A DNA stretch of 64,000 nucleotides from Alloyangia pacifica (GCF_900116195.1 NZ_FOZW01000002.1:124001-188000), one strand, 5' to 3'. Shown: positions 15,059 through 22,840, counted from the first letter of the stretch. The notes: generated by a model from the sequence alone, not told the origin. Translations and numbers: made by a program.

Positions 15059-15577
15059 TTGACTGACAAGGTAGGCAGGAGTTCTGATCTCCCGACTGAG
15101 GAAAGATACTCGGCGGCAGTCTGGTCATATTTGCTCGCAGCAGAAGTTCTTTGGAAGCGGCAAAAAGACGAACCTCTGCCGTTGGTACTTCCGATATCGC
15201 AATGCCTGGCTCACGGACTTGAACTATTTCTGAAGGAAGCCCTCATCCGTCGTGGGCGCAGTCCAACGGAGGTAGCGAAATTTCGCCACGACATCTATAA
15301 AATGTGGATGTTGAAAGACTTCAGCGATCTCCGAACTCATGCACAGGCGCTGGCATTTGCCTGTGTGGGAGTTAAGCCTCAGCCATATGCAGATCCTAAT
15401 ATCAAATCAATTGATGATACGATTAAGGAATTGGACCATCTCTACAACAAGTCTTCGAGGTATTCGCTCCGCTACCCAAATGGGGAGTTCAAGGTGCCAT
15501 ACCCGCAGCCTCTACTCTGGGTCTTGGCAGAGTTAGTTCGAGACGAGAGATGGAAGTCTGCGGCCAGCTCTGAGTAG
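15059..15577 (+). CDS. HEPN-like all-helical protein
   Basis: The 172-aa protein is predicted to be all helical. It has CLAHGLELFLKEALIRRG (49-66) followed by EVAKFRHDIYKMWMLKD (71-87), the arrangement in which HEPN-like domains keep a Glu-Leu-x-Lys helix and a downstream His-Asp near the end of a helix; LRYP (137-140) is another recurring element of such proteins. The strict RxxxxH ribonuclease motif is not clear, so nuclease activity is uncertain. The start is TTG with AAAGGAGCGGG upstream. It is the last gene of the apparent operon 13887-15577. Confidence 0.5.
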   Translation: MTDKVGRSSDLPTEERYSAAVWSYLLAAEVLWKRQKDEPLPLVLPISQCLAHGLELFLKEALIRRGRSPTEVAKFRHDIYKMWMLKDFSDLRTHAQALAFACVGVKPQPYADPNIKSIDDTIKELDHLYNKSSRYSLRYPNGEFKVPYPQPLLWVLAELVRDERWKSAASSE

Positions 15578-15579
15578 CT

Positions 15580-15601
15580 AGCGCCACTGTCGGCTGGCGC
15601 T
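15580..15601. terminator. Hairpin after the HEPN-like gene
   Basis: AGCGCCA (15580-15586) pairs with TGGCGCT (15595-15601) around 8 nt, 3 bp past the stop. No T run follows, so termination is plausible but weakly supported. The rest of the gap to 15840 shows no gene. Confidence 0.35.
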
Positions 15602-15840
15602 GGCGCCGCAGAACGCATCGAGTGCGGCTGCATTATTCATGCCTAGTGCGGTCGATATGGGTGCGCGAAAGCCAGTTCACACATCGCGATTCGTTCACTG
15701 AATGTCCGTGTGAATGAAATTGACCTAGGCGGCTGATTTCGCTCCGAGTTGACCAAATTCAAAATCCCCTGCGCTTTCGCGGAGGGGATTGCGCGCAGCG
15801 GTAACAGTAGATCGAGTAATAGACGACAGCGAAATCCTGG

Positions 15841-16500
15841 TCAGCGCCACCGTCTGCATAAGCCTTCCGCTATCATGATATTCGCTAAGCTTCGCCCGTC
15901 AGAAAGAGTGCACTCCCCGATCTCTCGATCGTAGCTCTTCCGGCCCGTCAGGGTGCATCTTAACGCTCGGTTCAAGGCCAATGACCTCATTCGCTCGCTA
16001 GCGCGTTCTCCCTCGGCGGTACCAAGTTCAGCACAGTCGAGCGATCCAAAGCGAATTGGAACACCTTGTACTTCAATCGTGTCGCCATCGCGAACGTGCG
16101 TGGTGACGCCGGTCAACTCGACTGAGGTCGTACGAACTCCCAATCGATGCACACGCACGCTTTTTCCGAGGGATTCGGGTTGGAGCCGGTTGCGAACCTC
16201 GCCATACGCGAACACGCCAGCTGCGGCAAAGGCGATGGCTGCAATGGCAAGGTCTTCCTTCCATGTTCGATGTGCCGACCGCCGTCTGGGAAGTTGGCTC
16301 GTTCTTTTCCCTCGCTTGGTGCCTTGCCATGGGTTGGCCTGGCTCTGCCTATGCAATCTGGCTTGGCGCAGTAAAGCGAAAAGTGACAATCCTATCGCTA
16401 CAGCAACGGACAAAAACACCCAAGCCGGAGCCACGATTTCCGACGCAGAGGCAAGCCAAATTTTTGTGCCTTGTAGAAGGTCTATAATCCAATCACTCAT
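15841..16500 (-). CDS. Membrane-tethered thermonuclease (SNase)-like protein
   Basis: The 219-aa protein has two hydrophobic helices (about 24-44 and 84-99) separated by a basic loop, then an SNase-like domain from about 125: THVRDGDTIEVQGVPIR (134-150) and FGSLDCAELGTAEGERA (151-167). Arg150, Asp155 and Glu158 match the family catalytic Arg, the calcium-binding Asp and the general-base Glu; GRKSYDREIGE (186-196) supplies the second Arg. The C-terminus (NIMIAEGLCRRW) also fits. It would be a phosphodiesterase of nucleic acids held at the membrane, probably facing the periplasm, a placement seen in superinfection-exclusion nucleases, though this role is inferred. It is the last gene before attR. 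Confidence 0.72.
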   Translation of the reverse strand: MSDWIIDLLQGTKIWLASASEIVAPAWVFLSVAVAIGLSLFALLRQARLHRQSQANPWQGTKRGKRTSQLPRRRSAHRTWKEDLAIAAIAFAAAGVFAYGEVRNRLQPESLGKSVRVHRLGVRTTSVELTGVTTHVRDGDTIEVQGVPIRFGSLDCAELGTAEGERASERMRSLALNRALRCTLTGRKSYDREIGECTLSDGRSLANIMIAEGLCRRWR

Positions 16501-16782
16501 TCTACACTTCCGAAAACATGAGCCCTAGCTGATTTCGTTCTATATAGCTGCAGAAGTATACAGGGATTTTCTGCCTTTGAGGATGAATCCTCTAGTAGAC
16601 CCATTGCCAATTTGACAACGACAGGATTGTGTGGCCGGTTGGAAAGCAATCGGCTGTTCGCGTGAAAGTTGTTCTCTGACGTTTCCCAAGTTCCGGCTTC
16701 GTTTTGGTTTTGTCCGGCGTGTTCTGCTGGGGTGTTGGGAAACGGTTATTAAGTGTATTCAGTGCTTTAGAGTTCTAGTTTG

Positions 16783-16831
16783 CTCGTTTACACCGAAGAT
16801 GTCGGGAGTTCGAGTCTCTCATCACCCACCA
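16783..16831 (+). other. attR: 3' part of tRNA-Val(TAC) left by integration
   Basis: The 49 nt read CTCG, the anticodon loop TTTACAC (anticodon TAC), CGAAG, a variable region, a T-arm GGGAG-TTCGAGT-CTCTC and the acceptor tail ATCACCC-A-CCA. This is the 3' portion (about tRNA positions 28-76) of a tRNA-Val with acceptor GGGTGAT. No D-arm or 5' acceptor strand lies upstream, so no functional tRNA can form. One base in the anticodon stem (CGAAG instead of CGAGG) differs from the usual sequence. It marks the right end of the island. Confidence 0.85.
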
Positions 16832-17168
16832 TCCCATCCCATTGAAATCTCGCAAAGTATTGATTTCGTGGGGAATGCGCCACCTCAACTGGTATCTTGA
16901 GGCGGTATAAGATTAGACCCCGACCATTCCAAATCGGAGCGACCTATTCCCTGCGAGTCCACGTGCTGGGCCGTGCAGCGGGGACACCGTCTCTCTGCCA
17001 AGCCAAGCTCACCACAGATGCCACGGCCTCTCTGAGGCCCGAGGATTGCGCCGAGGCGAAGCGACGCTTTTTGCAGGCGCTCTGGCTGCACGGGAGAGCT
17101 ATTGGGAGACGCTCAGAGCCGGCACTCAAGACCTGACTCAAAGGCCAGCGTGCGCAGTTGCCGGTGAG

Positions 17169-17373
17169 CTAGCCAAAGACTTTCTCGATGGGTTCGAGGA
17201 AATCCCCGGCTGCCCGGAAATGTGGACGCGTGCGCGTGAGATGGACGAAGACGCGGTAGGCGAGGGCCGCGCTGTTCGAGTACATCGCAATCTTCTGTCG
17301 CCGGCGCCGGTACCGGCGCCAATCGAGCATCGGATACCGCTCGCCCGAGTAGTTCAGATCGACATGTCCGCAC
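17169..17373 (-). pseudogene. Possible C-terminal gene remnant, unidentified
   Basis: The minus strand is open from a stop near 17390 to the stop at 17169-17171. It reads NYSGERYPMLDWRRYRRRRQ, then KIAMYSNSAALAYRVFVHLT, and ends AAGDFLEPIEKVFG. The composition resembles a real protein tail, but there is no plausible start and I do not recognise the family. Confidence 0.25.
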
Positions 17374-17418
17374 AGTGAATATCAGTCCAGTCCGGGATCC
17401 AGTGGCAAATTCAGGGGT

Positions 17419-17769
17419 ATGCTGGCCAGGCGATCCGAGGCGGAGCTGCGTGATGCCTGCGCGAGCTGGCCTCTGGCGGCGGGAACACCGTAGACTTTCA
17501 CGGACCGCGCCAAGGTTGAAAGCGACTTACGCGCCGCGAAACCCAACGACGACGCGATCACCGAGGGCCAGACCCTGCGCAAACAGATCAGCATCGCGGT
17601 TCCGATCATCGGCCCAGCTGCTCGCGCCGAGGTCGCGTTGCAGGTGCCAGTGCCCGGCCGTACCAACGATCTCCAATATGTCCGGGGTAAGATCCTGCTG
17701 GTTCTCCGCCGGTATACGGGGGTAGGAGCAGTCGGCTTCGAAGCCGCCGGGCCGAAGTCGGAGCGCAGG
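17419..17769 (+). pseudogene. Possible broken gene fragment with one internal stop
   Basis: From ATG 17419 the frame reads MLARRSEAELRDACASWPLA, stops at 17491-17493, and continues open as TFTDRAKVESDLRAAKPNDD, then LRKQISIAVPIIGPAARAEV and VPGRTNDLQYVRGKILLVLR. The helical and strand-like composition suggests a once-coding sequence. The family is not recognised, and the end is arbitrary because the frame remains open into GC-rich sequence. Confidence 0.25.
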
Positions 17770-17954
17770 AATTCAGGGCCGGGCATCAAACCGTGGATGC
17801 CTCGCCAACCGACGTCCGGCCATTCGACGTCGGGCCGACCACGCGGGAGCGTCGGGAGGGCCGCGAAGCGGCGACGGCGCCGGCAGGATCGGGTGACAGC
17901 ACACGCCGCCGTGGGGGCGGCGGCGCGAAGGCTGGTCTCCGCGCCCCAGAGGTC

Positions 17955-18620
17955 TCAGGCTTTCTCGGGGAGCGCCAGCCGCGTGATCGCCTGATCGCTG
18001 CTCATCGGAACACCCGTGCAGCCCGCGACCCAGCTCAGCGCCATGTCGTGTTTCTCACGGCTGAAATCCGCGAGGGCATCTGCCACGAAGAAGGGTTCAA
18101 TGTCGCGCTGGAAGGCCTCTGCCGCGGTGGCAAGGCAGCCGATATGGGCGTAGATCCCCGTCACGATCAGCTGGTCGCGCCCGCGCGCGCGCATCAGCGT
18201 GTCGAGGTTGGAGCGCTGGAAGGCGCTGTAGCGATGCTTGACGAGGGGGATGTCGCCCTCGACCGGGGCGAGCATCGGGATGATCTCCTCGTGCTCGGGG
18301 GTCGCCTGCATGCCCGGCCCCCAGAGATCGGCCTGCAACCCGCGGTCCGGGCGGAACTGGTTGCCCTTCTGCGCGGTGTAGAACACCGGGACGCCGGCCC
18401 CGCGGGCGGCCTCCAGCAGCCGCGCGATATTGGCCGCCGCCGCGGCGATCGTGCTGCCATCGCGGGTGAAGGCGTCCTCGCCGTAGGCGGCGCAGAAGTA
18501 ACGCTGCATGTCGTGCACCAGCAGCGCGGCGCGCTGCGGGGCCAGCTCGAAGGGCGCGCGCGGCTGCGGCAGCTCGGCCTCGGTGGGCAGCGGGTAGTCG
18601 GGAATCTTGGGAAGGGCCAT
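17955..18620 (-). CDS. Isochorismatase
   Basis: The 221-aa enzyme should hydrolyse isochorismate to 2,3-dihydro-2,3-dihydroxybenzoate plus pyruvate. The cysteine-hydrolase triad is visible: Asp37 (LLVHDMQRYF), Lys128 (LVKHRYSAF) and Cys162 (YAHIGCLATA). The sequence closely follows the EntB/DhbB isochorismatase domain, but it ends at residue 221 without the aryl-carrier-protein domain of EntB. The start at 18620 (MALPKIPDYPLP) is chosen since EntB-type proteins begin this way and AGAGAC precedes it. It follows the isochorismate synthase gene by 31 nt on the same strand, so they form an operon. Confidence 0.88.
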   Translation of the reverse strand: MALPKIPDYPLPTEAELPQPRAPFELAPQRAALLVHDMQRYFCAAYGEDAFTRDGSTIAAAAANIARLLEAARGAGVPVFYTAQKGNQFRPDRGLQADLWGPGMQATPEHEEIIPMLAPVEGDIPLVKHRYSAFQRSNLDTLMRARGRDQLIVTGIYAHIGCLATAAEAFQRDIEPFFVADALADFSREKHDMALSWVAGCTGVPMSSDQAITRLALPEKA

Positions 18621-18651
18621 CGTGTCTCTTCTGTGGTCTGGGTCGGCGGGC

Positions 18652-19755
18652 TCAGAGGCTTTCGGCGATGCCGAGCGCGCGGCGCATCGCGATGAATTTC
18701 GCGCGAGTCTCGGCGACCTCTTCGAGCGGGTCCGAGGCGGCGACGATCCCGGCACCGGCAAACAGCCGCGCGGCGCGGCCCTCGATCATCGCGCAGCGCA
18801 GGGTGACGTGCCATTCGCCGTCATTCGCCTCGTTCACCCAGCCGAGCGTCCCGGCATAGAAATCGCGGTCGAAGGGTTCGGCCTCGGCGATCGCCTGCAA
18901 CGCCTCGCGCAGCGGCGCACCGGCGACGGCGGGGGTCGGGTGCAGCGCTGCCAGAAGCTCGAGGCAGGGCGTGTCGGCATCGCGCAGGGTGCCGTCGATG
19001 CAGGTGCCGAGGTGCCACATGCTGGCGGTGCGGTCGAGCTGCGGCGCGTCGGGCACGCTCAGCGCCGAGCAATAGGGGGCGAGGATGTCGTGGATGTATT
19101 CGACCACCACGCGGTGCTCGACATTGTCCTTCTCGGAACCGAGCAGCGCGGCCCTGGCATCGGCGTCCTCGCGGGCATCCTCGCGGCGTCGGGCCGAGCC
19201 GGCGAGCGGATGCGAGCGAATGTCGCCGCCGGTTTTGCGCAGCAGGAGCTCCGGGGTGGCACCGACCAGCCAGCGTGTCTCCGCGCGGCGACCGGGCAGC
19301 GGCAGGCAATAGGCGGTCACATGCGGGTCGGTCCCGAGCCGTTTGGCCACGGCAAAGGGATCGAGCGCGCGATCCGTGCGCAGGTCGAGCGCGCGGGCCA
19401 GCACGGCCTTTCTGAGCGGATTGGCGGCGTCGGCCACCTGCGCCGCCGTTGCCGCCACTGCCTCGCCGTAGGCGTCCTGCGAGGGCAGGCGGCACAGGTC
19501 CAGCGCGCGGGCCGGTTTCGCCTTGTTCAGATCGGCCTGATGCGAGTCGGGGCGAATTCCGTAGAGCCAGCCAGCCTTTTCGCGGGCGAAGGGAAAGGCA
19601 CCATACATGCGCCGGTCAAAGGGGCTGTGGGTGCGGGCGAGGTTGGCGAGCGTATCGCTCTGCGCCTCTTCGATGACGCCGCCCAGCGATCCGAGGCGCA
19701 GGGGAAGTCCGGCGCAGGAGGCTGCCGACTGCAGGGAAATGGCCAGTTCGCTCAA
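18652..19755 (-). CDS. Isochorismate synthase
   Basis: The 367-aa protein matches the EntC/DhbC/MenF chorismate-utilising family, converting chorismate to isochorismate. The diagnostic C-terminal half is present: LVGATPELLLRK, HPLAGSARR, SEKDNVEHRVVVEYI (Lys and Glu residues of the active site), DFYAGTLGWVN and the RLFAGAGIVAASDPLEEVAET ending. Paired with the isochorismatase, it directs chorismate to 2,3-dihydroxybenzoate for a catechol siderophore. DhbA, the AMP ligase and the NRPS are not in the window. No Fur box is obvious upstream. Confidence 0.88.
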   Translation of the reverse strand: MSELAISLQSAASCAGLPLRLGSLGGVIEEAQSDTLANLARTHSPFDRRMYGAFPFAREKAGWLYGIRPDSHQADLNKAKPARALDLCRLPSQDAYGEAVAATAAQVADAANPLRKAVLARALDLRTDRALDPFAVAKRLGTDPHVTAYCLPLPGRRAETRWLVGATPELLLRKTGGDIRSHPLAGSARRREDAREDADARAALLGSEKDNVEHRVVVEYIHDILAPYCSALSVPDAPQLDRTASMWHLGTCIDGTLRDADTPCLELLAALHPTPAVAGAPLREALQAIAEAEPFDRDFYAGTLGWVNEANDGEWHVTLRCAMIEGRAARLFAGAGIVAASDPLEEVAETRAKFIAMRRALGIAESL

Positions 19756-20195
19756 GAAACAAATCCTGTTCTAGGAGCTGCCTGCCGGGAAGGTGGGTGC
19801 TGTCGGTGAAAAGGGCGCGGCGTCGCGCATCCGGTGCCCCGCACCTAACGCGGGCGGGCGAGGGCTGTCAATTCACAAGCAGCGCGCGCCGGGGTGCCTT
19901 TTGCGTGAGGCCCCTCTCGACCGGTGGCTGTGTTTGGGCGTGCGGGAATGCGGACCGAGGTCGTGCGGCTCCCGGGGTCGGAGATCGTGCCGCCCATGCG
20001 TTGAGGTCTCTTCGCGGGCTGATCCACCTGCGGCGGCAGGGGTGCTAAACGCAGTCTTGTCCTGAGGCGTGCGCCCTGCCCACGTACTGCGCTATTAGTA
20101 GCGACCCTGATCGGCGGCCGAGTAGGGGCCATCCGGGTCTCTGTTAAGTTGGAGCTTTCCGGCGGCATTTGCATCGGACCTTGGGCTGGGCCGGT
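19756..20195. other. Intergenic region, no gene seen
   Basis: This 440-bp gap lies between the isochorismate synthase start (promoter side) and the end of the small secreted protein gene. It holds the promoter for the minus-strand siderophore pair. Frames through it are short or of unnatural composition. Confidence 0.5.
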
Positions 20196-20516
20196 TCAGT
20201 TCAGCAGGCTCTTGATCCGGCTGCGCTTGTTGGCATCGCTTTCCCTGCCATAGAGGACTGCGCGGAGTTTGCCGATCCTCTCCGGCGGAATCATGCCTGC
20301 GTCAATCCCGGGGACCAGCATGCGCAGTTGCTGGATCTCGCCCTGCGTGAGCTCGACGGGCCGGCCGAGGCTCATCGCGTAGCGTTCGCCCTCCGGCTGC
20401 GTATCGGGTGTCGATGCCCGGTCCGTATTGGTCGGTGTCCGCGCACGGCTGGTGGCCGCAGCGCCGACGACGACCAGCATGGCTCCGAGGGCGAAGACGA
20501 CAGCAAGGCTTTTCAT
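20196..20516 (-). CDS. Small exported protein of unknown function
   Basis: The 106-aa product has an N-terminal hydrophobic segment (MKSLAVVFALGAMLVVVGAA) that is a signal peptide or anchor, a Thr/Pro-rich linker (about 25-50), and a helical C-terminal region (ELTQGEIQQLRMLVPGIDAG onward) ending in basic residues. The start at 20516 is chosen because the signal begins there; the longer frame adds a non-hydrophobic leader. No family is recognised. It ends 21 nt short of a gap and is not clearly part of an operon. Confidence 0.55.
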   Translation of the reverse strand: MKSLAVVFALGAMLVVVGAAATSRARTPTNTDRASTPDTQPEGERYAMSLGRPVELTQGEIQQLRMLVPGIDAGMIPPERIGKLRAVLYGRESDANKRSRIKSLLN

Positions 20517-20584
20517 GGTGGGTCCCGATCGGTCAGCATTCAACACACCAAAGATAGTCCGTCGGGGGGCACGCGCAAGGTGAG

Positions 20585-21487
20585 CTAGACGCGCGGGGCA
20601 TGCGACTTCACGTGGTCGATGAAGGCGCGCAGCGCCGGGGGCATCAGCCGTCGCTCGGTGAAGTAGAGCGACGGGCCGGGGAAGGCCGGCGTCCAGTCGC
20701 CGAGCACCTGCACGAGCCGCCCGGTCTCGAGGTCCGCCGAGAGGTACTCGTCGAAGGCATAGATCAGCCCGTGCCCGGCGCGCGCCGCGACCAGCGCGGC
20801 GGCGGAGCTGTTCACCGAGAGCCGCCCCTGCGGTCGGATGTCGAGCGCCCGTCCGTCCTTCTCGAAAGACCAGGGCAGGGTGTTTCCGGTGCCGAAAACA
20901 TGGGTGATGCAGGCGTGCTGCGCGAGGTCGTCGGGGGTGAGCGGCGTGCCCCGCGCCGCGAGGTATTCGGGCGCTGCGGCGACCAGCATGCGCTGGTCGG
21001 GGCCCAGCCTCACGGCCACCATGTCCTGCGCCAGCGTTTCGTCGTAGCGCAGCCCGGCGTCGAAGCCGCGCGCCACCACGTCCACCAGATCGCCTTCGCT
21101 GACCGCCTCGATCCGCACCCCCGGGTGTCGCGCGAGGAAGGAGGTCACCAGCGGCATCAGCCGTAGCTCGATCGCCGGGGCGGGGCCGTTGATGCGGATG
21201 CGCCCGCCCAGCGGAGCGTCGCGCCCGCTGCCGACGGCGGCGGCGGCCTCATCCAGCACGGCAATCGCATCGCGTGTGCGCGCGAGCAGGCGCTCACCGT
21301 CCTCGGTCAGCGAGGTGCTGCGGGTGTTCCGGTTGAGCAGCCGTACGCCGAGCCGCGCCTCCAGCTCGCGGATGCGCTCGCTGAGGGTCGAGGGGGATAT
21401 CGCCAGCTCGGCTGCGGCACGGCGGAAATTCAGGTGCCGGGCGACGGCGACGAACTGCGCGAGGGTGTTCAGGTCGAGTTGCTGCAT
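20585..21487 (-). CDS. LysR-type transcriptional regulator
   Basis: The 300-aa protein has an N-terminal winged helix-turn-helix (residues 3-62, LNTLAQFVAVARHLNFRRAA and SPSTLSERIRELEARLGVRL) and a periplasmic-binding-like effector domain (about 92-295) with the family pattern GRIRINGPAPAIE and GFDAGLRYDETL. Length is standard. It is divergent from the SDR gene at 21602 with a 114-bp intergenic region, the usual arrangement for a LysR regulator controlling its neighbour; the effector is unknown. Close relatives usually control SDR or quinone-metabolism genes. Confidence 0.88.
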   Translation of the reverse strand: MQQLDLNTLAQFVAVARHLNFRRAAAELAISPSTLSERIRELEARLGVRLLNRNTRSTSLTEDGERLLARTRDAIAVLDEAAAAVGSGRDAPLGGRIRINGPAPAIELRLMPLVTSFLARHPGVRIEAVSEGDLVDVVARGFDAGLRYDETLAQDMVAVRLGPDQRMLVAAAPEYLAARGTPLTPDDLAQHACITHVFGTGNTLPWSFEKDGRALDIRPQGRLSVNSSAAALVAARAGHGLIYAFDEYLSADLETGRLVQVLGDWTPAFPGPSLYFTERRLMPPALRAFIDHVKSHAPRV

Positions 21488-21601
21488 TGTTCGGATATCC
21501 GGATAGCCTATACGAATCTATACGATTTATCGCATGCTGCGAGCAACGTATCTCTTCCGGCAGGCGGGCGGCCATGCTGCCCAAGCACAGGAGAGACCGA
21601 C
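21488..21601. promoter_or_regulatory. Shared LysR/SDR divergent promoter region with candidate operator repeats
   Basis: The region contains the palindrome CGGATATCCG and two direct TATACGA repeats (about 21510-21530), with AT-rich sequence compared with flanks. A LysR regulator binding here could control both directions. AGGAGAGAC precedes the SDR start. Confidence 0.5.
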
Positions 21602-22357
21602 ATGACCCCTAAAATTGCCCTCATCACCGGCGCGAGCCGTGGCCTTGGCCGCGCCGCCGCATTGCACCTCGCCCGCGCGGGTGTCGAGGTGATCGGCACC
21701 TACAACAGCTCGCCCGAGGCCGCCGCCGAGGTCGCGCGCGAGATCGAGGTGCTTGGCGTGCGGGCAGCGATGCTGCCCTTCGATGCCGAGCATGGCGACA
21801 TCGCGGAATTTGCCGATCGGGTCCGCGAGGCCCTCTCTCAGACCTTCGGGCGCGACAGCCTCGACTATCTGGTGAACAACGCGGGTCTCGGGGTTCACCG
21901 CAGCATTGCCGAGACCGGGCCGGAAGACCTCGACCTGCTGTACCGCGTGCACGTGCGCACGCCCTTCCTGCTGACTCGCGCCTTGTCGCCGGTGATCTCC
22001 GAGGGCGGCTCCGTGCTCTTCGTTTCCTCCGGCCTCGCGCGGTTCACGCTGCCGGGCTACGCCGCCTATGCCTCGATGAAGGGCGCGGTGGAGGTACTGA
22101 CGCGCTACGCGGCGCAGGAATTCGGGCCACGCGGCATCCGGGTAAACTGTATTGCTCCGGGCGCAATCGCCACGGATTTCGGCGGCGGTGCGGTGCGCGA
22201 CAATGCGCAAATCAACGCGGGCATCTCTGGTATGACCGCGCTTGGCCGGGTGGGCGAGGCCGAGGACATCGGCGCGGGGGTTGCCGGGCTGCTGACCGGC
22301 GGGTTGTCGTGGATGACCGGTCAACGGGTTGAACTGTCGGGCGGGCAGCGCCTCTGA
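21602..22357 (+). CDS. Short-chain dehydrogenase/reductase (SDR)
   Basis: The 251-aa protein is a classical SDR: the cofactor motif TGASRGLG (about 9-16), NNAG (about 96), and the catalytic Ser (SSGLAR) and YASMK pair (Tyr and Lys spaced by three). GTYNSS after beta-2 suggests preference for NADP(H). C-terminal WMTGQRVELSGGQRL is the standard ending. It is probably under control of the adjacent LysR. It is not DhbA, because it lacks that enzyme's features and is regulated separately. The substrate is unknown. Confidence 0.85.
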   Translation: MTPKIALITGASRGLGRAAALHLARAGVEVIGTYNSSPEAAAEVAREIEVLGVRAAMLPFDAEHGDIAEFADRVREALSQTFGRDSLDYLVNNAGLGVHRSIAETGPEDLDLLYRVHVRTPFLLTRALSPVISEGGSVLFVSSGLARFTLPGYAAYASMKGAVEVLTRYAAQEFGPRGIRVNCIAPGAIATDFGGGAVRDNAQINAGISGMTALGRVGEAEDIGAGVAGLLTGGLSWMTGQRVELSGGQRL

Positions 22358-22440
22358 CAGCCTGCGCCCGTGCGGCGCAGCGGAGGTCATTTTCGTGGAT
22401 GAAGGCGTCATGCGTGACCACGCATGAAACGCATCAAAAG

Positions 22441-22482
22441 CTCCTTGGGCCGCCGGCAGGTCTGCCGTCCGGACCCAAGGAG
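22441..22482. terminator. Long hairpin between convergent transcription units
   Basis: CTCCTTGGG (22441-22449) pairs with CCCAAGGAG (22474-22482), and CGGCAG/CTGCCG near the loop extends the stem with small bulges. On the minus strand it is followed by CTTTTG. A bidirectional terminator is likely. Confidence 0.6.
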
Positions 22483-22630
22483 TGCAGGGTTTAAAAGAAT
22501 ACCACTCACATTGGAAACAACCCTGCCTCGACGCTAATCGGAGTAGGGTGAATCTTTCGTGAATCCCGGTAATTCAGCGACTTACAGCAGAAATCTTGCG
22601 ACTTGGTGCAGAATCGCTTGGGGTGAGGTC

Positions 22631-22659
22631 CGCGTGGCCACCAGCAGAGTGGCCACGCG
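22631..22659. terminator. Perfect 11-bp hairpin after the thiosulfate-uptake operon
   Basis: CGCGTGGCCAC (22631-22641) and GTGGCCACGCG (22649-22659) pair perfectly around 7 nt, 17 bp beyond the stop of the 54-aa minus-strand gene. No T run follows. Confidence 0.55.
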
Positions 22660-22675
22660 GAAACACCGCTCACGC

Positions 22676-22840
22676 TCAGTCCGGCAAGGCACCGCAGAAG
22701 CCGCCCGAGGCGGCGCTGCCAGAGCCGAAGGCCAATATGGCGGGGGCCTGGTAGGGATTCGGCGGGGTCCTGGTGAGGTCGAAGACCAGCAGCGCTGCGA
22801 CGAAGGCCAGCGCGAGAGAGGCGGTGAAGCTGCGGGTCAT
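22676..22840 (-). CDS. Small membrane protein (54 aa) coupled to the YeeE transporter gene
   Basis: The product starts MTRSFTASLALAFVAALLVF, a single hydrophobic helix or signal anchor, followed by a Pro-rich turn (TRTPPNPYQAPA) and a Gly/Ala/Ser tail with one Cys. Its ATG overlaps the stop of the YeeE gene (ATGA), and the hairpin at 22631 follows its stop. Both features argue that it is a real third gene of the operon. No family is recognised; a small subunit or accessory factor of the transporter is one possibility. Confidence 0.6.
   Translation of the reverse strand: MTRSFTASLALAFVAALLVFDLTRTPPNPYQAPAILAFGSGSAASGGFCGALPD

Larger units (their letters stand above)
1..16831. mobile_element. 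Distal portion of a prophage or phage-derived island, ending in a tRNA-Val attachment site
   Basis: Phage late genes (tail fibre, endolysin, holin-like proteins, tail esterase) fill 1-5994. Cargo genes of lower GC and unrelated function fill 6057-16500. The right edge is set by 49 nt identical in layout to the 3' part of a tRNA-Val(TAC) gene with no 5' half, which is the usual scar left by integration into a tRNA gene. No integrase, terminase or capsid gene is in the window, so the left half of the element is outside. Whether the element is still complete and inducible cannot be judged from here. Confidence 0.8.
16832..17954. other. Decayed region just outside the island, no intact gene
   Basis: No frame here has a start, a ribosome-binding site and natural composition together. 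Two stretches read like remnants: 17169-17373 on the minus strand and 17419 onward on the plus strand (listed separately). This is typical of an integration hotspot where earlier elements have eroded. Confidence 0.5.
22358..22675. other. Convergent intergenic region holding two hairpins
   Basis: The gap between the SDR gene and the convergent 54-aa gene contains hairpins at 22441-22482 and 22631-22659 (listed separately). No further gene is seen. Confidence 0.6.

Noticed and set aside
16783-16831. Functional tRNA-Val gene
   Set aside because: The D-arm and the 5' acceptor strand are missing, and the sequence upstream cannot pair with the acceptor tail.
21602-22357. SDR as DhbA (2,3-dihydro-DHB dehydrogenase) of the nearby siderophore genes
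   Set aside because: It is divergent from a LysR gene, on the other strand, 1.8 kb away, and its sequence is a generic NADPH-type SDR.
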